Assembly: GCF_001721295.1 (NCBI RefSeq)
Contig: NZ_MDDS01000027.1
Location: 1-45,153, forward strand
Origin: Sphingomonas turrisvirgatae
Lineage (GTDB): Bacteria > Pseudomonadota > Alphaproteobacteria > Sphingomonadales > Sphingomonadaceae
Direction: 5' to 3'
DNA: 45,153 bases
Part shown: positions 44,638 to 45,153 of the stretch, one piece after another
Layout: each line of letters begins with the position of its first letter
Position numbering within the stretch: position 1 is the first letter of the stretch
Position numbers and translations under genes: made by a program
The notes under the pieces: generated by a model
Database searches by the model: none
Told to the model about the DNA's origin: nothing
The model's input: the letters and a program-made list of their open reading frames with translations, nothing else

Positions 44638-44989
44638 GCGGATCTGCAAGGTGCTTCCGAGCGCCCCTTCGACCTACCATGCACATGTCGCGAAGCGGCA
44701 TGATCCATTGCGCCTGTCGGCGCGGGCGCGGCGATGCCGCGCTCAGGATCGGGGTGCGCCGCGTGTTCGATGCCAACTTTTGCGTCTACTGTGTGCGCAA
44801 GGTCTGGCAACTGCGCCGCGAGGGGTTTGTCATGGCCCGCTGCACCGTCGCCCGGTTGCTGCGGGCGCTGGGCCCGACGGGTGTGATTGGCGGCAAGCCA
44901 GTGCGTACGATGATCGGGAATCGGGCGGGGTCATGCCGCTCGATTGGGTTAACCGGCAGTTCCGCGCGCCAGCTTCCAACATCCTGTGA
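44590..44989 (+). pseudogene. IS3-family orfB (transposase) fragment
   Basis: The N-terminal third of an IS3 OrfB is readable across frames: DQRAIHRVERICKVLPSAPS and TYHAHVAKRHDPLRLSARAR, a frameshift near 44735, then DAALRIGVRRVFDANFCVY and ARCTVARLLRALGPTGVIGG, a second frameshift near 44925, and finally WVNRQFRAPASNIL before a stop. The DDE catalytic domain is absent, so the fragment is dead. Confidence 0.78.
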
Positions 44990-45026
44990 GTGCTCAGAGC
45001 GCAATGACGACGAACGCCATGACGCT

Positions 45027-45153
45027 TGACGTGACCCCCGTTTCTTCATCCAGTTGGAACTAGAGACCGGCCCCTACAAGGGACGGACAGATGAAGCGGA
45101 AGCAGTTTTCGGAAGAGCAGATTATTGGCATCCTGAAGGAGGCTGAGGCGGGT
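45027..45153 (+). mobile_element. left end of a second IS3-family element (cut by window edge)
   Basis: The sequence TGACGTGACCCCCG from 45027 looks like the terminal inverted repeat of an IS3-family element and is followed after about 50 bases by an intact orfA start. The element runs off the window. It abuts the decayed IS3 copy. The exact terminal base is uncertain. Confidence 0.65.
45091..45153 (+). CDS. IS3-family transposase OrfA, 5' end (partial)
   Basis: ATG 45091 opens MKRKQFSEEQIIGILKEAEA, the usual N terminus of IS407-group IS3 OrfA proteins, which starts the helix-turn-helix domain. The frame is open to the window edge. A GGGACGGACAG ribosome-site-like stretch lies just upstream. 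No defect is seen in the 21 visible codons. Confidence 0.88.
   Translation, partial: MKRKQFSEEQIIGILKEAEAG

Larger units (their letters stand above)
44316..45026 (+). mobile_element. decayed IS3-family insertion sequence
   Basis: A probable left end (TGAACCGCGCCGGGTTTGAG) at 44316 precedes remains of orfA and orfB of an IS3-family element. orfA carries an early stop and an internal deletion; orfB has frameshifts and ends after its first third. The right part is missing and another IS3-family element begins at about 45027, which may have truncated it. Confidence 0.75.

Noticed and set aside
44331..45029. A 232-codon frame across the IS remnant
   Set aside because: It joins pieces of orfA and orfB in mixed frames; the readable transposase segments show it is a decayed element.

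Overview
The window looks like a chromosomal segment of a high-GC alphaproteobacterium of the Sphingomonadales (Sphingomonas or a close relative). Pointers are the block pckA-chvI-chvG-hprK-rapZ-EIIA-HPr, a trpGDC-moaC...moeA-lexA...comEC...gltX-gltA block, a LexA box of the alphaproteobacterial GTTC-N7-GTTC type, a large TonB-dependent receptor, and a Sphingomonas-type non-phosphorylative L-rhamnose pathway. No tRNA, rRNA, CRISPR array or replication origin was found by reading.

Layout. (1) 1-2730: the tail of an unidentified gene, a Tat-exported DUF885 metallopeptidase-like protein behind a C12 homopolymer, a 417-base hairpin-rich gap and a small hypothetical gene. (2) 2780-9000: pckA (minus strand) diverges from chvI-chvG-hprK-rapZ-EIIA-HPr, which joins envelope/acid sensing to the nitrogen-type PTS and to gluconeogenesis. 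(3) 8996-12670: a TrmH-family rRNA methyltransferase, a small zinc-ribbon protein, cysS and a D-2-hydroxyacid dehydrogenase. (4) 12690-20085: trpG-trpD-trpC-moaC with 4-base overlaps behind a hairpin that covers the trpG ribosome-binding region; then a PilZ protein, a membrane protein, a 43-aa ORF, moeA, SOS-regulated lexA and a GFA-family protein. (5) 20049-27534: comEC (minus), a SulP transporter coupled to a beta-carbonic anhydrase, gltX, gltA and a clear terminator. (6) 27604-33349: a low-complexity envelope-type protein converging on a minus-strand run namZ - nucleotidyltransferase-like membrane protein - DUF2336 protein - PAS sensor kinase whose phospho-acceptor histidine is arginine. 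(7) 33457-34412: DUF4126 and DOMON-like proteins. (8) 34535-42302: a carbohydrate locus with a Tat-exported MGH1-like glycoside hydrolase, a TonB receptor, KduI, 2-keto-3-deoxy-L-rhamnonate dehydrogenase, the diketo-deoxyrhamnonate hydrolase and L-rhamnonate dehydratase. (9) 42619-45153: accessory DNA with a tyrosine integrase, a non-coding stretch, a decayed IS3-family copy and the left end of a second IS3-family element cut by the window edge.

How the genes fit together. ChvGI/HprK/RapZ/PTS form a regulatory module next to pckA. The rhamnose genes should turn L-rhamnonate into pyruvate and lactate, and KduI should feed 4-deoxy-5-keto-uronates into the KDG route. Together these suggest use of a rhamnose- and uronate-containing polysaccharide imported through the TonB receptor. 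No regulator, sugar dehydrogenase, lactonase or lyase for this locus lies in the window, and an integrase sits directly upstream of its first gene. Start sites were chosen by ribosome-binding-site spacing and family length. Database searches were not possible, so product names rest on recognised motifs and remembered family sequences.
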